From positions 248,001 through 312,000 of the forward strand of contig NZ_JAWHTC010000002.1 in NCBI RefSeq assembly GCF_032586155.1: a stretch of 64,000 nucleotides of DNA, read 5' to 3'. This stretch comes from JAWHTC01 sp032586155. GTDB taxonomy: Bacteria; Pseudomonadota; Alphaproteobacteria; Rhodobacterales; Rhodobacteraceae. How positions within the stretch are numbered: the stretch's first letter is position 1; the number at the start of each line of letters is the position of its first letter. Shown here piece by piece: positions 46,113 to 54,629 of this stretch. The translations under genes and the position numbers were made by a program. Under the pieces are notes generated by a model, which saw only the letters and a program-made list of their open reading frames with translations, had not been told where the DNA came from and did no database searches.

Positions 46113-46267
46113 CGAGGTATTGCGCCGCCTGACGGCGCCGCCCGGGTGGCCCTCGCTTCGCTCGGGCCACCGCATGGTATCTGGTGGTGCCGCGCTGACG
46201 CGCGGCGGGGTGGTCAGCGGCGAAGGCTTTGACATAAAAGCGGACGCCTGCGGCCCCGTCGGAGTTT

Positions 46268-46326
46268 GAGTATTTGCTCCAAGAAAGAGACCATGGGCAA
46301 GCCTCTCTTTCTTGGAGCAAATACTC
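46268..46326. repeat. Perfect 23-bp inverted repeat in convergent gap
   Basis: The arm at 46268-46290 (starting GAGTATTTGCTCC and ending AAGAGA) is exactly repeated in inverse at 46304-46326, with a 13-base loop containing CCATGGGC. Either strand forms a very strong hairpin, so it probably terminates both the TRAP operon and the enamidase gene. A smaller palindrome, GGTGGCCC/GGGCCACC, lies near 46145-46171. The arm resembles the dispersed motifs at 18470 and 61048. The gap 46113-46380 has no gene. Confidence 0.8.
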
Positions 46327-46380
46327 TCCGCGAAGCGTCCCACGCCCGAACCCCGCGCCGTCGTCGAGGAAATTTCCGGC

Positions 46381-47559
46381 TCAGGCGGCCACAACCCCGC
46401 GCACCAGTTCCGGCAAGCGTGTCGCCGGCGGCGTATTGCGCGACCGGAGCGAGCGGACCGCACCGTCGATCACCGTCATGCCGACCCCCGGCAGGTTGCC
46501 CAACTCGACCGATTCAAGGATGTCCTTGCCAGGCGCATGCTGGGCCTGATCCATCAACGCGAAATCGGCGGGTCGGCCCACTTCCATGATCCCCTGCTCC
46601 AGATCCCGTTGCCGCGCCGTGTTGCCATTGGCAAAGCAGAAGGCGACTTCGGCCTTCACATTGCCAAGCGAGGCCAGCATCGCCACCATCCGCAGGATGC
46701 CCAGCGGCTGCACACCCGAGCCCGCTGGCCCGTCGGTGCCGAGGATAATCCGGTCCATCTGCTTAAGTTCGCGCGCAGTATTGAGCGTCAGAAGCGCGGC
46801 ACGTTCATTGCCGTTATGCACAATCTCGAGCCCAGCGGTGCAGCTTTCACACAGGCACATGATCTGATCATCGGGCAGCGCCGAATGGCCGCCATTAATA
46901 TGGCCAATCACATCCGTTCCGGTTTCCAGCACCATGTCGGCATCAATCAGGCCCGACCCGGGGATCGACGGGCCACCGGTATGGATCGTCGACTGGATGC
47001 CGTATTTACGGGCCCAATCAACCATCTGCTTCGCGGTCTTGCCGTCCTTGACGGTGCCGAGACCGACCTCGCCCAACAGTTTCACCCCGGCATCAGCCAT
47101 GTCCTTGAAATCCTGCTCGACCATGCCGTGTTCGATCACCGGCGCCCCGGCCATGACCTTCATGCCAGTGGGACGAAAGTTCTCGTACCAGCGCTGTGCG
47201 GCGATCGCCATCGCCTTGAGGCCGACCACGTCCTTGGGCCGCCCCGGCATATGCACCTCACCGGCGGAAATCAGCGTCGTCACCCCGCCATGCAGGGTGC
47301 TGTCGATCCAGTGCAACTGTTGCTGGCGTGGAGTGTAGTCACCAACCACCGGGTGGACATGGCTGTCGATCAGGCCGGGCGCGATGGTGATGCCATGGGC
47401 GTCTACTTCGGTCTCGGCCCCTTCGCAATTCAAGTCCTTCTCATAGCCGATACTGGTGATCCGGCCATCCTCTGCAATAACGCAATCGCCGTCGAGAATC
47501 GGCTCTTCCATCTTGCCCGACAGGATCAGACCGATATTGCGAATGACCAGCTTGCTCAT
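46381..47559 (-). CDS. Amidohydrolase of the enamidase type
   Basis: A 392-residue cyclic amidohydrolase. The metal motif is GLIDSHVHPVVGDYTPRQQQ, then GGVTTLISAGEVHMPGRPKD, GEVGLGTVKD, HTGGPSIPGS, IGHINGGHSAL and LGTDGPAGSGVQPLGILRM. From memory this closely resembles enamidase of Eubacterium barkeri nicotinate degradation, down to a final SRNTPPA. Enamidase opens 6-oxo-1,4,5,6-tetrahydronicotinate. The rest of that pathway is not seen, so a related cyclic enamide or lactam substrate is likely. ATG at 47559 has GGAGGG upstream. It points toward the TRAP operon. Confidence 0.85.
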   Translation of the reverse strand: MSKLVIRNIGLILSGKMEEPILDGDCVIAEDGRITSIGYEKDLNCEGAETEVDAHGITIAPGLIDSHVHPVVGDYTPRQQQLHWIDSTLHGGVTTLISAGEVHMPGRPKDVVGLKAMAIAAQRWYENFRPTGMKVMAGAPVIEHGMVEQDFKDMADAGVKLLGEVGLGTVKDGKTAKQMVDWARKYGIQSTIHTGGPSIPGSGLIDADMVLETGTDVIGHINGGHSALPDDQIMCLCESCTAGLEIVHNGNERAALLTLNTARELKQMDRIILGTDGPAGSGVQPLGILRMVAMLASLGNVKAEVAFCFANGNTARQRDLEQGIMEVGRPADFALMDQAQHAPGKDILESVELGNLPGVGMTVIDGAVRSLRSRNTPPATRLPELVRGVVAA

Positions 47560-47620
47560 TTTTGCACCCTCCAACGCCGTTAACGTTAGTGTGCAAACGA
47601 AAATCCGATTCCGTCAAGCC

Positions 47621-48664
47621 TCAGCCGCCCCAAATCACTCCAAGCACCCGAAGCCAGTTTTCATGCGCCAGCTTGGTGATTTTTTCCTCGGAATAGCCGC
47701 GCCCGCGCATCGCCTCGATCAACACCGGCAACCCGGAGGCATCCTTGATCCCCTCTGGCACCACGGCACCATCGAAATCCGAACCCAGCCCGACATGATC
47801 CTCGCCCATGCGCTCGATCATGTGATCAAGGTGATCCAGCATCAGCTCAACCGGCGCCTGCGGCACCATCTGCCCATCCGGGCGCAGGAACCCAGTGGCG
47901 AAATTCAACCCCACCATGCCGCCCGACGCGCCAACCGCATCCAGTTGCGCATCCGTCAAGTTGCGCGCCTGCGGGCATAGCGCGTGGGCATTGGAATGGG
48001 TGGCGATCAGCGGCTTGGAACTTATCCCGGCCACATCCCAGAACCCAGCCTCGTTCAGGTGACTGAGGTCGATCACGATCCCTATCTCGTCACAGCGCGC
48101 CACCAGCCGTTTGCCATCGCGGGTCAACCCCGGCCCAATGTCACCGGTGGACGGGTATTTGAACGGCACCCCGTGGCCGAAAACCGTTGACCGGCTCCAA
48201 ACCGGCCCAAGCGAGCGCAGCCCGGCAGCATAGAGCACATCCAGGGCGTGGAACGCCGGATCTATCGCCTCGGCGCCTTCGATATGCATCACCGCCGCGA
48301 TCTCGCCCTCGGCCATGGCAGCGCGAATCTCGGCCACGCTACGACAGATGCGCAAGGCGCCCTCGGCTTCAAGCTGCATCAACAGAGCCACCATTTCCAT
48401 CACCACCGGCAAGGCCTGTTCATGCGGGATCGGATCGGGCAGGGCCAGGTCGTATTCCGGCTGAGCCATCTCAGCCTTCATGGTCGCAAGGTCCATTGGG
48501 CTGGGCACGAAAATGGCAAAGAACCCACCGGCGAAACCGCCCGCCACCGCGCGCAGCAGGTCGATATGCCCATCCCGGCCCTGATGGAACAGCTTCAAGG
48601 CGGGCCGTCCCCCGGCCTTACGCAGTTTCAGTAATACGTCGTTGTGCCCGTCAAAAACCCGCAT
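47621..48664 (-). CDS. M19-family membrane dipeptidase
   Basis: A 347-residue zinc dipeptidase of the renal dipeptidase family. VFDGHNDVLLKL supplies the first metal ligands, VMHIEGAEAID the bridging Glu, IVIDLSHLNEAGFWDV and PLIATHSNAHAL the His ligands, and HVGLGSDFDGAV the Asp. These enzymes split L-Xaa-D-Xaa and related dipeptides, and in soil and marine bacteria sit in many catabolic clusters. No signal peptide, so cytosolic. It precedes the enamidase-like gene by 61 bases and is likely co-transcribed. The 293 bases upstream (48665-48957) hold nothing recognisable. Confidence 0.93.
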   Translation of the reverse strand: MRVFDGHNDVLLKLRKAGGRPALKLFHQGRDGHIDLLRAVAGGFAGGFFAIFVPSPMDLATMKAEMAQPEYDLALPDPIPHEQALPVVMEMVALLMQLEAEGALRICRSVAEIRAAMAEGEIAAVMHIEGAEAIDPAFHALDVLYAAGLRSLGPVWSRSTVFGHGVPFKYPSTGDIGPGLTRDGKRLVARCDEIGIVIDLSHLNEAGFWDVAGISSKPLIATHSNAHALCPQARNLTDAQLDAVGASGGMVGLNFATGFLRPDGQMVPQAPVELMLDHLDHMIERMGEDHVGLGSDFDGAVVPEGIKDASGLPVLIEAMRGRGYSEEKITKLAHENWLRVLGVIWGG

Positions 48665-48957
48665 GATCACCTTTGCCAATCATATTTCCCATCAACTTAG
48701 AATGCCCCAAGCCACGGCAAAAGCCCATGCCTGACACCAGCCCGAATTGGCGGCGCCGCTCACTTATGGTTGGAACTTGGCATTTTGTGGTCTGACGGGG
48801 TGATTAGCCAAGCTGCACCCGCATGGGGTCAACGCGCTTCGCACCGATATGCGTTCACCCGCCCACGCCCTGGTGGCAGCGCTGCGCATCTTCGTTTGTC
48901 CACTCAAAACAGAATCCGCGCCCGCTTCGACAAAACCCAACGCCCCGAACACCCGCA

Positions 48958-50868
48958 TTAATCCAGTAGCTTGAGCAGCCCTTTCTTCAACTCGTCTTCG
49001 GCTTTTTCCTTAAGCGCATCCTCAAGGCTCTGCCCCTCTTCCACGACAACGCCCGTCTCCTGCTCGACCCGCTCGCGCACCGCATCCTCGATCTTTTTCT
49101 CGGCGGCTTTGATCTCTTCCTTGAAATTCAACGTGATCACCGAGCGCAGGTCCGGCATTACCTTCACGTCGCTCCACGGGCCGCGAATGCGCACCGGAAC
49201 GGCAACCCCCTGACCGCCACGCGCTCTCAGAGCAACCGGCGTGAACAGGTAGTCAATGTCCATTGCCCCGATCCCGACGCGCCCTTCGCCCCGAGCCTCG
49301 ATATCCTCCATCACCAATGTCAGATCGCGATTCTGCAGATTGCCCCCGATCAATGTGAACCCGGCGGTAAGACTATCGAACGGGGTCGATCGGCCGCCAT
49401 CCTGCTTCAGCATCACCCGGTCCAGGCTAATCCCTTCGAACAACCCGTCCACGATCCGGATACTGCCATCTCCCTTGAGGCTTTTCATGATCTTGGCAAT
49501 CGACCCGCCGACACCCAGGAAATTCAAATGCCCGTCGCTCTTGCCTGACACGGCCTTGATCTTGGCGCTGTCGCGCAGCAGGTCCCGGGCCTCGACCCCT
49601 GTCATGGTCAACTTGCCCCCAACCGACAGCCCACCGCGGTTGTTGATCACGAACTCGCCGCCCAGTGTCCCGCGATGGGCTGCTACGTCGACAAGCGTGA
49701 ACACCGCCCGACTGCGCTCGAGATTCAACATCACTTCGCTTTTGCCAAGCTTCAGCGATCCGAAATCAATCGCACCCGCAGTCAGCCGCGCCTGCCCGTT
49801 GAACTGGCCCAGCGCCCCGGCATCCAGCGGCTCGTCAGACCAAGTGGTTGCGGCCTGGCCGCCGCCGCTGCCGCCGGACAATGCCGAAAAGTCCAGAGTC
49901 CCGGCGCGCACCCGTGCGGTGGCATAGGGGCGCTTGGCCGACAAATCGATATCGACGTCGATATTCAGCTCGTTGTGATCCAGCGCCAGATCAATCTGCC
50001 GCAGGGCCAGCGCCTCGCCCTCGGTGAGAACCAACTTGCCGCTGGCCTTGATCGTCTGCCCCAACCCCCGGGGGGGCGACATCCGCGGCAACCCCACGGC
50101 CCCGGCGAAAGCCGCGCTCGACGGCAGGTTTACCGCCACGTCACCCTCGGCATCGCCCCGGGTATTGGCCCGCCCGGTAAATTCGAACCTACCCTTTTCC
50201 GCCTCGATCCCGAAGGTCAGCGGCACAACCACCCCGTCAAGAAACGGCATCAAGGCCGCCACTTCGGCAGTCAGAGTCGCTGCCCCCCCTTCATGGCCCT
50301 CGGCCCGAAAACCGACGTCAAGCTCGGCCCGTCCCTGCAAATCCGGTGCCCTCAGCTTCACCTCAACCCGTTCAAAGGACTGCCGAGTCTTGCGACCGTG
50401 ATCAAGAATCAGAACCCGTCCGTCACGCATCACGAACTGGTCCAGACCCACGGCAAACTGACGCCCGCCCGATCCGCCAGAGCCGGCCTCGATCTCCCAG
50501 TTGACCCGGCCGTCGTCATGCCGCTCCAGCAACAATTCCGGCCGGTCCAACTCGAGCGTCTTGATCCTGATCTGCCCGCTGAAAAGCGGCCGCGTCTCGA
50601 CCCCGATGAGCAACCCCTCGGCCTGCAACATCGGGCCCCTGTCGGACCAGTCGGCATTGGCAATGTTGATCGGCCCCGTGCGTACCCGCAGCACCGGGAA
50701 ATATTTCAGATCGACATCGCCTTCCAGTTGGACATCACGCCCGGTCGCGGCCCGGATCTGATCCAACGCCACCGCGGCCACCCGCTCGCCCGGTAATATC
50801 AGAACCACCGCGCCCAACAGCACAACGACCAAGGCCAAAATCACCGCAACTCGAAAAATCCAACGCAT
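48958..50868 (-). CDS. AsmA-family protein
   Basis: A 636-residue AsmA-like inner-membrane-anchored periplasmic protein. One N-terminal membrane segment (VAVILALVVVLLGAVVLILP), then the AsmA N-domain with LDQIRAATGRDVQLEGDVDL and the C-terminal AsmA region (GDGSIRIVDGLFEGISLDRV and MDIDYLFTPVALRARGG). The last 60 residues are a charged coiled coil (FKEEIKAAEKKIEDAVRERV). The family is linked to outer-membrane lipid transport and assembly as repeating beta-groove proteins. Stand-alone gene. Confidence 0.9.
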   Translation of the reverse strand: MRWIFRVAVILALVVVLLGAVVLILPGERVAAVALDQIRAATGRDVQLEGDVDLKYFPVLRVRTGPINIANADWSDRGPMLQAEGLLIGVETRPLFSGQIRIKTLELDRPELLLERHDDGRVNWEIEAGSGGSGGRQFAVGLDQFVMRDGRVLILDHGRKTRQSFERVEVKLRAPDLQGRAELDVGFRAEGHEGGAATLTAEVAALMPFLDGVVVPLTFGIEAEKGRFEFTGRANTRGDAEGDVAVNLPSSAAFAGAVGLPRMSPPRGLGQTIKASGKLVLTEGEALALRQIDLALDHNELNIDVDIDLSAKRPYATARVRAGTLDFSALSGGSGGGQAATTWSDEPLDAGALGQFNGQARLTAGAIDFGSLKLGKSEVMLNLERSRAVFTLVDVAAHRGTLGGEFVINNRGGLSVGGKLTMTGVEARDLLRDSAKIKAVSGKSDGHLNFLGVGGSIAKIMKSLKGDGSIRIVDGLFEGISLDRVMLKQDGGRSTPFDSLTAGFTLIGGNLQNRDLTLVMEDIEARGEGRVGIGAMDIDYLFTPVALRARGGQGVAVPVRIRGPWSDVKVMPDLRSVITLNFKEEIKAAEKKIEDAVRERVEQETGVVVEEGQSLEDALKEKAEDELKKGLLKLLD

Positions 50869-50989
50869 TTTGGCCTCCTTGCTCGAATGGGCAATGCGGA
50901 TTTTGCTTCAATACAAGTAATTGCCGCCGCCGCCTCGCGCAAGAACCCGCCGTTTTCCGCACTTGGATTCTGCGTGGCCCCTTGCACGT

Positions 50990-51190
50990 TCAGCGTCGAT
51001 AGGCGTTTTTTGCGTCACTGCGGGTCATGCCCATGTCCTGCAATCGCTCATCAGGCAGATTACGCAGCTTGTGCGCCTCGCGATACCGCCTGTCGCACTC
51101 AACCAACCAAGCGAGAAATCCAACAATCCAGGCCGTCGGCGCAAAGGACGTTTCATTAACGGTGCGGGTGTTCTCGGTTTTGATCTGCAT
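50990..51190 (-). CDS. DUF1127 small protein
   Basis: A 66-residue protein ending with the DUF1127 helix-turn pattern: LVECDRRYREAHKLRNLPDE, then RLQDMGMTRSDAKNAYRR. DUF1127 proteins of other alphaproteobacteria bind RNA or affect phosphate and stress responses, but this one is longer at the N-terminus than the shortest forms. ATG at 51190 has GGAGGATATC upstream; a longer frame to 51331 is not supported. It is divergent from the BTAD/TPR regulator. Confidence 0.88.
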   Translation of the reverse strand: MQIKTENTRTVNETSFAPTAWIVGFLAWLVECDRRYREAHKLRNLPDERLQDMGMTRSDAKNAYRR

Positions 51191-51373
51191 CTGATATCCT
51201 CCAGATAGGATGTTTCGTTCTCGATGCTCAAACCTTGGCACCGCACCGCAAAACACCCGCAAAACAACCGCAAAATCGCTCGTGAAAAATCGCCCTCCTT
51301 GTGCAACACTTCCGTAAAAACACGCCGACATGGCATCAAGTAACCGGCAAATCGCAATTCATCAGAAGGTCCC

Positions 51374-52993
51374 ATGCCCTCCAACCGCCTCATTCTGTCT
51401 CTGTCCGGCCCGTTTCGCGCCCATCTGGAACAGGGTGGAAATCTTGACCATATGTCGCTACGCGGCCGGGCACTGCTTGCCTTTCTCTCGCAACAACCGG
51501 GAATGCGCGCCGAACGCGGTTTCGTTGCCGACCTGCTATGGTCTGACCGGGCAGACGATCAGGCTCGCGCCTCGCTCCGGCAGGAACTGTCGGTGCTGCG
51601 CCGCACCTTGCCCGACGGTATTCTCAACGCCAACCGTCACACCATCTGGTTGGACGAGAACCGGGTCCACGTCGACAAATCCGGCCCCAACGAATTGCTT
51701 CAAGGGTTCGATCTCCCGTCGGAAGGGTTCGAAGACTGGCTCAGGGCTTTCCGCGCCACTCAAGATCGAGAGACCCCGTCCCCACCCACACCTGACGCGC
51801 CGCAAAGAATGCGCCCATCGCTCGCCGTCCTGCCCTTTGACGAACTTAGCGCGGACGAAGATGACATGTTTGCCGATGGGGTTGTGGAGGAAGTCACCGG
51901 TACGCTGTCTCGAGTGCACGAATTCCACGTCATCGCCCGCCAATCCGCGTTTGCGTTGCGCAGCGAAAGCATCGGCGTCCCGGAAGCCGCTGCCCGGCTG
52001 GGCGCCGACTATGTCGTCGAAGGCACGATACGCCGCGCAGGCGAGCGGGTCCGCATTTCGGTTCAGCTTGTCCGCGGCAGCGACTCCCACACTCTGTGGT
52101 CGGAACGCTTCGATGACCGGCTCGACGATCTCTTTGACCTTCAGGACCGGATCGCGGCCCAGGTTGCCGGGCAAATCTCACCAAGCCTGCGCGACGCCGA
52201 GATTGAACGCGCCAAAACGACCCCTCCACAAGACCGCTCGGCTTATGAACTTACGCTAACCGCCCTACCACATTTCTGGGCCAGCCGCCGCGACACGATA
52301 GACAAGGCAATTGGCCTGCTTGATGCCGCCATCGACCGTCAGCCGGATTTCGCTCCGGCTCTGGCTTACAAGGCATGGGCGGTTGCCCATTTGCCCACCT
52401 ACATGTGGTCGAAAACACCGAACAAGGACCATGACCGGGCCGTCGAACTGGCCCTGCACGCCGCCAACCATGCCGACGCCCACGCGCCGACCTTGGTCGC
52501 CATAGGCGCCGCCCTGGCCTTCTCCGCACTTGATCTGGAATTGAGCGAGAAGTTCATAGACCGCGCCCTGGAAATCGACCCTAACAATGCCTGGGGCTGG
52601 TTGCGGCGCGGTTGGTGCCATGTCTACGCCCATCGCAACGAACAGGCGCTCGAGGCGCTTGAAAAGGCTGAAATGCTTTCGCCGCTCGACCCTTTTCGTT
52701 TCAGCGCACAAGTCGCGCGTGGTTCCGCTCTGCGCCAGATGGGCAGAGCCGACGAAGGGGTTGAATGCGCCCGACGCGCCCTGCGCGAAAACCCTGGGGC
52801 CACCTGGATACGCCGCACGCTGGTCTTGTCGCTTCTTTCTGCCGGGCGGACAGACGAAGCCGACAAGGAAATGCAGATCCTGCTGGGTGAGAACCCAAAC
52901 ATGACCCGCGCCCGGTTTGAAGCCTCCTTCCCCCGCGCCTTTTGGGCCCGCAATCAGGCCTATGCGCCCTTCCTTGACCGGTTCGACTTCTGA
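51374..52993 (+). CDS. Winged-helix (BTAD-like)/TolB-like/TPR regulator
   Basis: A 539-residue protein with three parts. Residues 1 to about 130 resemble SARP/BTAD regulators without a classic first helix set (LSLRGRALLAFLSQQPG-like segment, ARASLRQELSVLRRTLPDGI). Residues about 148-265 are the TolB-N-like domain found next to adenylate cyclases and CadC-type regulators (SLAVLPFDELSADEDDMFAD, GADYVVEGTIRRAGERVRIS, WSERFDDRLDDLFDLQDRIA). Residues about 300-520 hold TPRs (FIDRALEIDPNNAWGWLRRG). It likely is a transcription regulator; target and signal are unknown. Confidence 0.85.
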   Translation: MPSNRLILSLSGPFRAHLEQGGNLDHMSLRGRALLAFLSQQPGMRAERGFVADLLWSDRADDQARASLRQELSVLRRTLPDGILNANRHTIWLDENRVHVDKSGPNELLQGFDLPSEGFEDWLRAFRATQDRETPSPPTPDAPQRMRPSLAVLPFDELSADEDDMFADGVVEEVTGTLSRVHEFHVIARQSAFALRSESIGVPEAAARLGADYVVEGTIRRAGERVRISVQLVRGSDSHTLWSERFDDRLDDLFDLQDRIAAQVAGQISPSLRDAEIERAKTTPPQDRSAYELTLTALPHFWASRRDTIDKAIGLLDAAIDRQPDFAPALAYKAWAVAHLPTYMWSKTPNKDHDRAVELALHAANHADAHAPTLVAIGAALAFSALDLELSEKFIDRALEIDPNNAWGWLRRGWCHVYAHRNEQALEALEKAEMLSPLDPFRFSAQVARGSALRQMGRADEGVECARRALRENPGATWIRRTLVLSLLSAGRTDEADKEMQILLGENPNMTRARFEASFPRAFWARNQAYAPFLDRFDF

Positions 52994-53039
52994 TCTCGCC
53001 CCTTTCCCCGGCGCTCCCGGCCCGCTATACGCCCAGCCC

Positions 53040-54410
53040 ATGACCAACCCGCCCAGCCTCCGCCCCGACCTCGCCAACGCCTCCATCCGCGAGGACAAGC
53101 GCGTCAACCAGCCCACCATAGGCATGGTCTCGCTCGGCTGTCCCAAGGCGCTGGTCGACAGCGAACGCATCCTCACCCGCCTGCGCGCCGAGGGCTATGG
53201 CATCTCGCCCGACTACCAGGGTGCCGACGCCGTCATCGTCAACACCTGCGGCTTTCTCGACAGCGCCAAGGCGGAATCCCTCGACGCCATCGGCGAGGCG
53301 CTGAAGGAAAACGGCAAGGTCATCGTCACCGGCTGTCTGGGGGCCGAACCCGACTATATCCGCGAGCATCACCCAAAAATCCTCGCCGTCACCGGCCCGC
53401 ATCAATATGAACAGGTGCTCGATGCCGTGCATGACGTGGTCCCGCCCAGCCCCGATCCCTTTGTCGACCTCTTGCCGGCATCGGGTGTCAAACTCACCCC
53501 GCGCCATTACAGTTACTTGAAAATCTCCGAAGGCTGTAACCACCATTGCAAGTTCTGCATCATCCCCGACATGCGCGGGCGGCTCGCCTCCCGCCCCCAC
53601 AAGGCGGTGCTGCGCGAGGCCGAGAAGCTGGTCGAAAACGGCGTCCGCGAACTCCTCGTCATCAGCCAGGACACCTCTGCCTACGGCATCGACTGGCCCC
53701 GCACCGACCGCCCCACGGGCGAACAACCGATCACCGCGCTGGCCCGCGAACTGGGCCAACTGGGAGCCTGGACAAGACTGCATTATGTCTACCCCTACCC
53801 GCATGTGCGCGAGCTGATCCCGCTGATGGCCGAGGGGCTGATCCTGCCCTACCTCGACGTGCCGTTCCAACACGCCCATCCCGATACGCTGAAACGCATG
53901 GCGCGGCCTGCCCATGCCGAACGCACACTCGATCGCATCAACGAATGGCGCAGCATCTGCCCCGACATCACCCTGCGCTCAACCTTCATCGTCGGCTATC
54001 CGGGCGAGACGGACGCCGAATTCCAAACCCTGCTCGACTGGCTGGATGAGGCCCGGCTCGACCGCGTTGGTTGTTTTCAATACGAAAACGTCGACGGCGC
54101 GGCCTCCAACGCGCTGCCCGACCATGTCGCCCCCGAACTCAAACAGGAGCGCTGGGAACGCTTCATGGAAAAGGCCCAGGCCATCTCCGAGGCCAAGCTC
54201 GCCGCCAAGGTCGGTCAGGCCGTGGACGTGATCATCGACGACATTGATGAGGACGGCATCGCCACCTGCCGCACCAAGGCGGACGCGCCAGAGATCGACG
54301 GCAACCTGTTCATTGACGAGGGCACCGAGGGGTTGTCGATTGGCGAGATCGTCAGCGTCGAGGTGGACGAGGCCGGAGAATACGACCTCTGGGGCCGCCT
54401 TCCCGGCTGA
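53040..54410 (+). CDS. rimO: Ribosomal protein S12 methylthiotransferase RimO
   Basis: Radical-SAM enzyme that methylthiolates Asp88 of S12; 456 residues. The UPF0004 domain has GMVSLGCPKALVDSERILT, VNTCGFLDSAK and VTGCLGAEP with three Cys for one cluster; ISEGCNHHCKFCIIP is the radical-SAM CxxxCxxC; the TRAM domain closes with VSVEVDEAGEYDLWGRLPG. ATG at 53040 is preferred over a far upstream frame. A diverged repeat of its last residues lies 160 bases downstream (54571-54615). Confidence 0.96.
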   Translation: MTNPPSLRPDLANASIREDKRVNQPTIGMVSLGCPKALVDSERILTRLRAEGYGISPDYQGADAVIVNTCGFLDSAKAESLDAIGEALKENGKVIVTGCLGAEPDYIREHHPKILAVTGPHQYEQVLDAVHDVVPPSPDPFVDLLPASGVKLTPRHYSYLKISEGCNHHCKFCIIPDMRGRLASRPHKAVLREAEKLVENGVRELLVISQDTSAYGIDWPRTDRPTGEQPITALARELGQLGAWTRLHYVYPYPHVRELIPLMAEGLILPYLDVPFQHAHPDTLKRMARPAHAERTLDRINEWRSICPDITLRSTFIVGYPGETDAEFQTLLDWLDEARLDRVGCFQYENVDGAASNALPDHVAPELKQERWERFMEKAQAISEAKLAAKVGQAVDVIIDDIDEDGIATCRTKADAPEIDGNLFIDEGTEGLSIGEIVSVEVDEAGEYDLWGRLPG

Positions 54411-54416
54411 GACCAA

Positions 54417-54540
54417 GGGCAGCGCCCGACCCGCCGGGGCGCCTCAACTCTTGGCGCCACGCCGCAACACGCGCCACCCTCAAACCGCACACTCCCTCTC
54501 AGAAGCGCCCGCCCCGTGGGGGGCGGGTCGGGCGCTGCCC
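54417..54540. repeat. 19-bp perfect inverted repeat arms flanking 86 bases
   Basis: The arm at 54417-54435 (GGGCAGCGCCCGACCCGCC) is exactly inverted at 54522-54540. The 86 bases between them carry no gene. The pair lies between rimO and its duplicated tail. It may be a large terminator structure or the ends of a tiny mobile unit; no target duplication is obvious. Confidence 0.65.
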
Positions 54541-54570
54541 GGCGGTACCGCCGGGTATGTGCTCGAAAAT

Positions 54571-54615
54571 CGGGTTCGCGTTGAAGTTGATGCGGCGGGG
54601 GAGTATGATTTGTGA
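54571..54615 (+). pseudogene. Duplicated, diverged 3' end of rimO
   Basis: In one frame this reads RVRVEVDAAGEYDL and stops, matching the rimO tail VSVEVDEAGEYDLW at nearly every position but with other codons (GTT, GAA, GAT, TAT rather than GTC, GAG, GAC, TAC). It has no start and is only a tail. It looks like the end of a donor rimO brought in with the gene that follows. Confidence 0.65.
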
Positions 54616-54629
54616 GAAAGGTATTCGCA

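Noticed and set aside
48764..48958. Small minus-strand frame between the dipeptidase and AsmA genes
   Set aside because: No ribosome site, no recognisable sequence and overlaps the AsmA 3' end edge; not supported.
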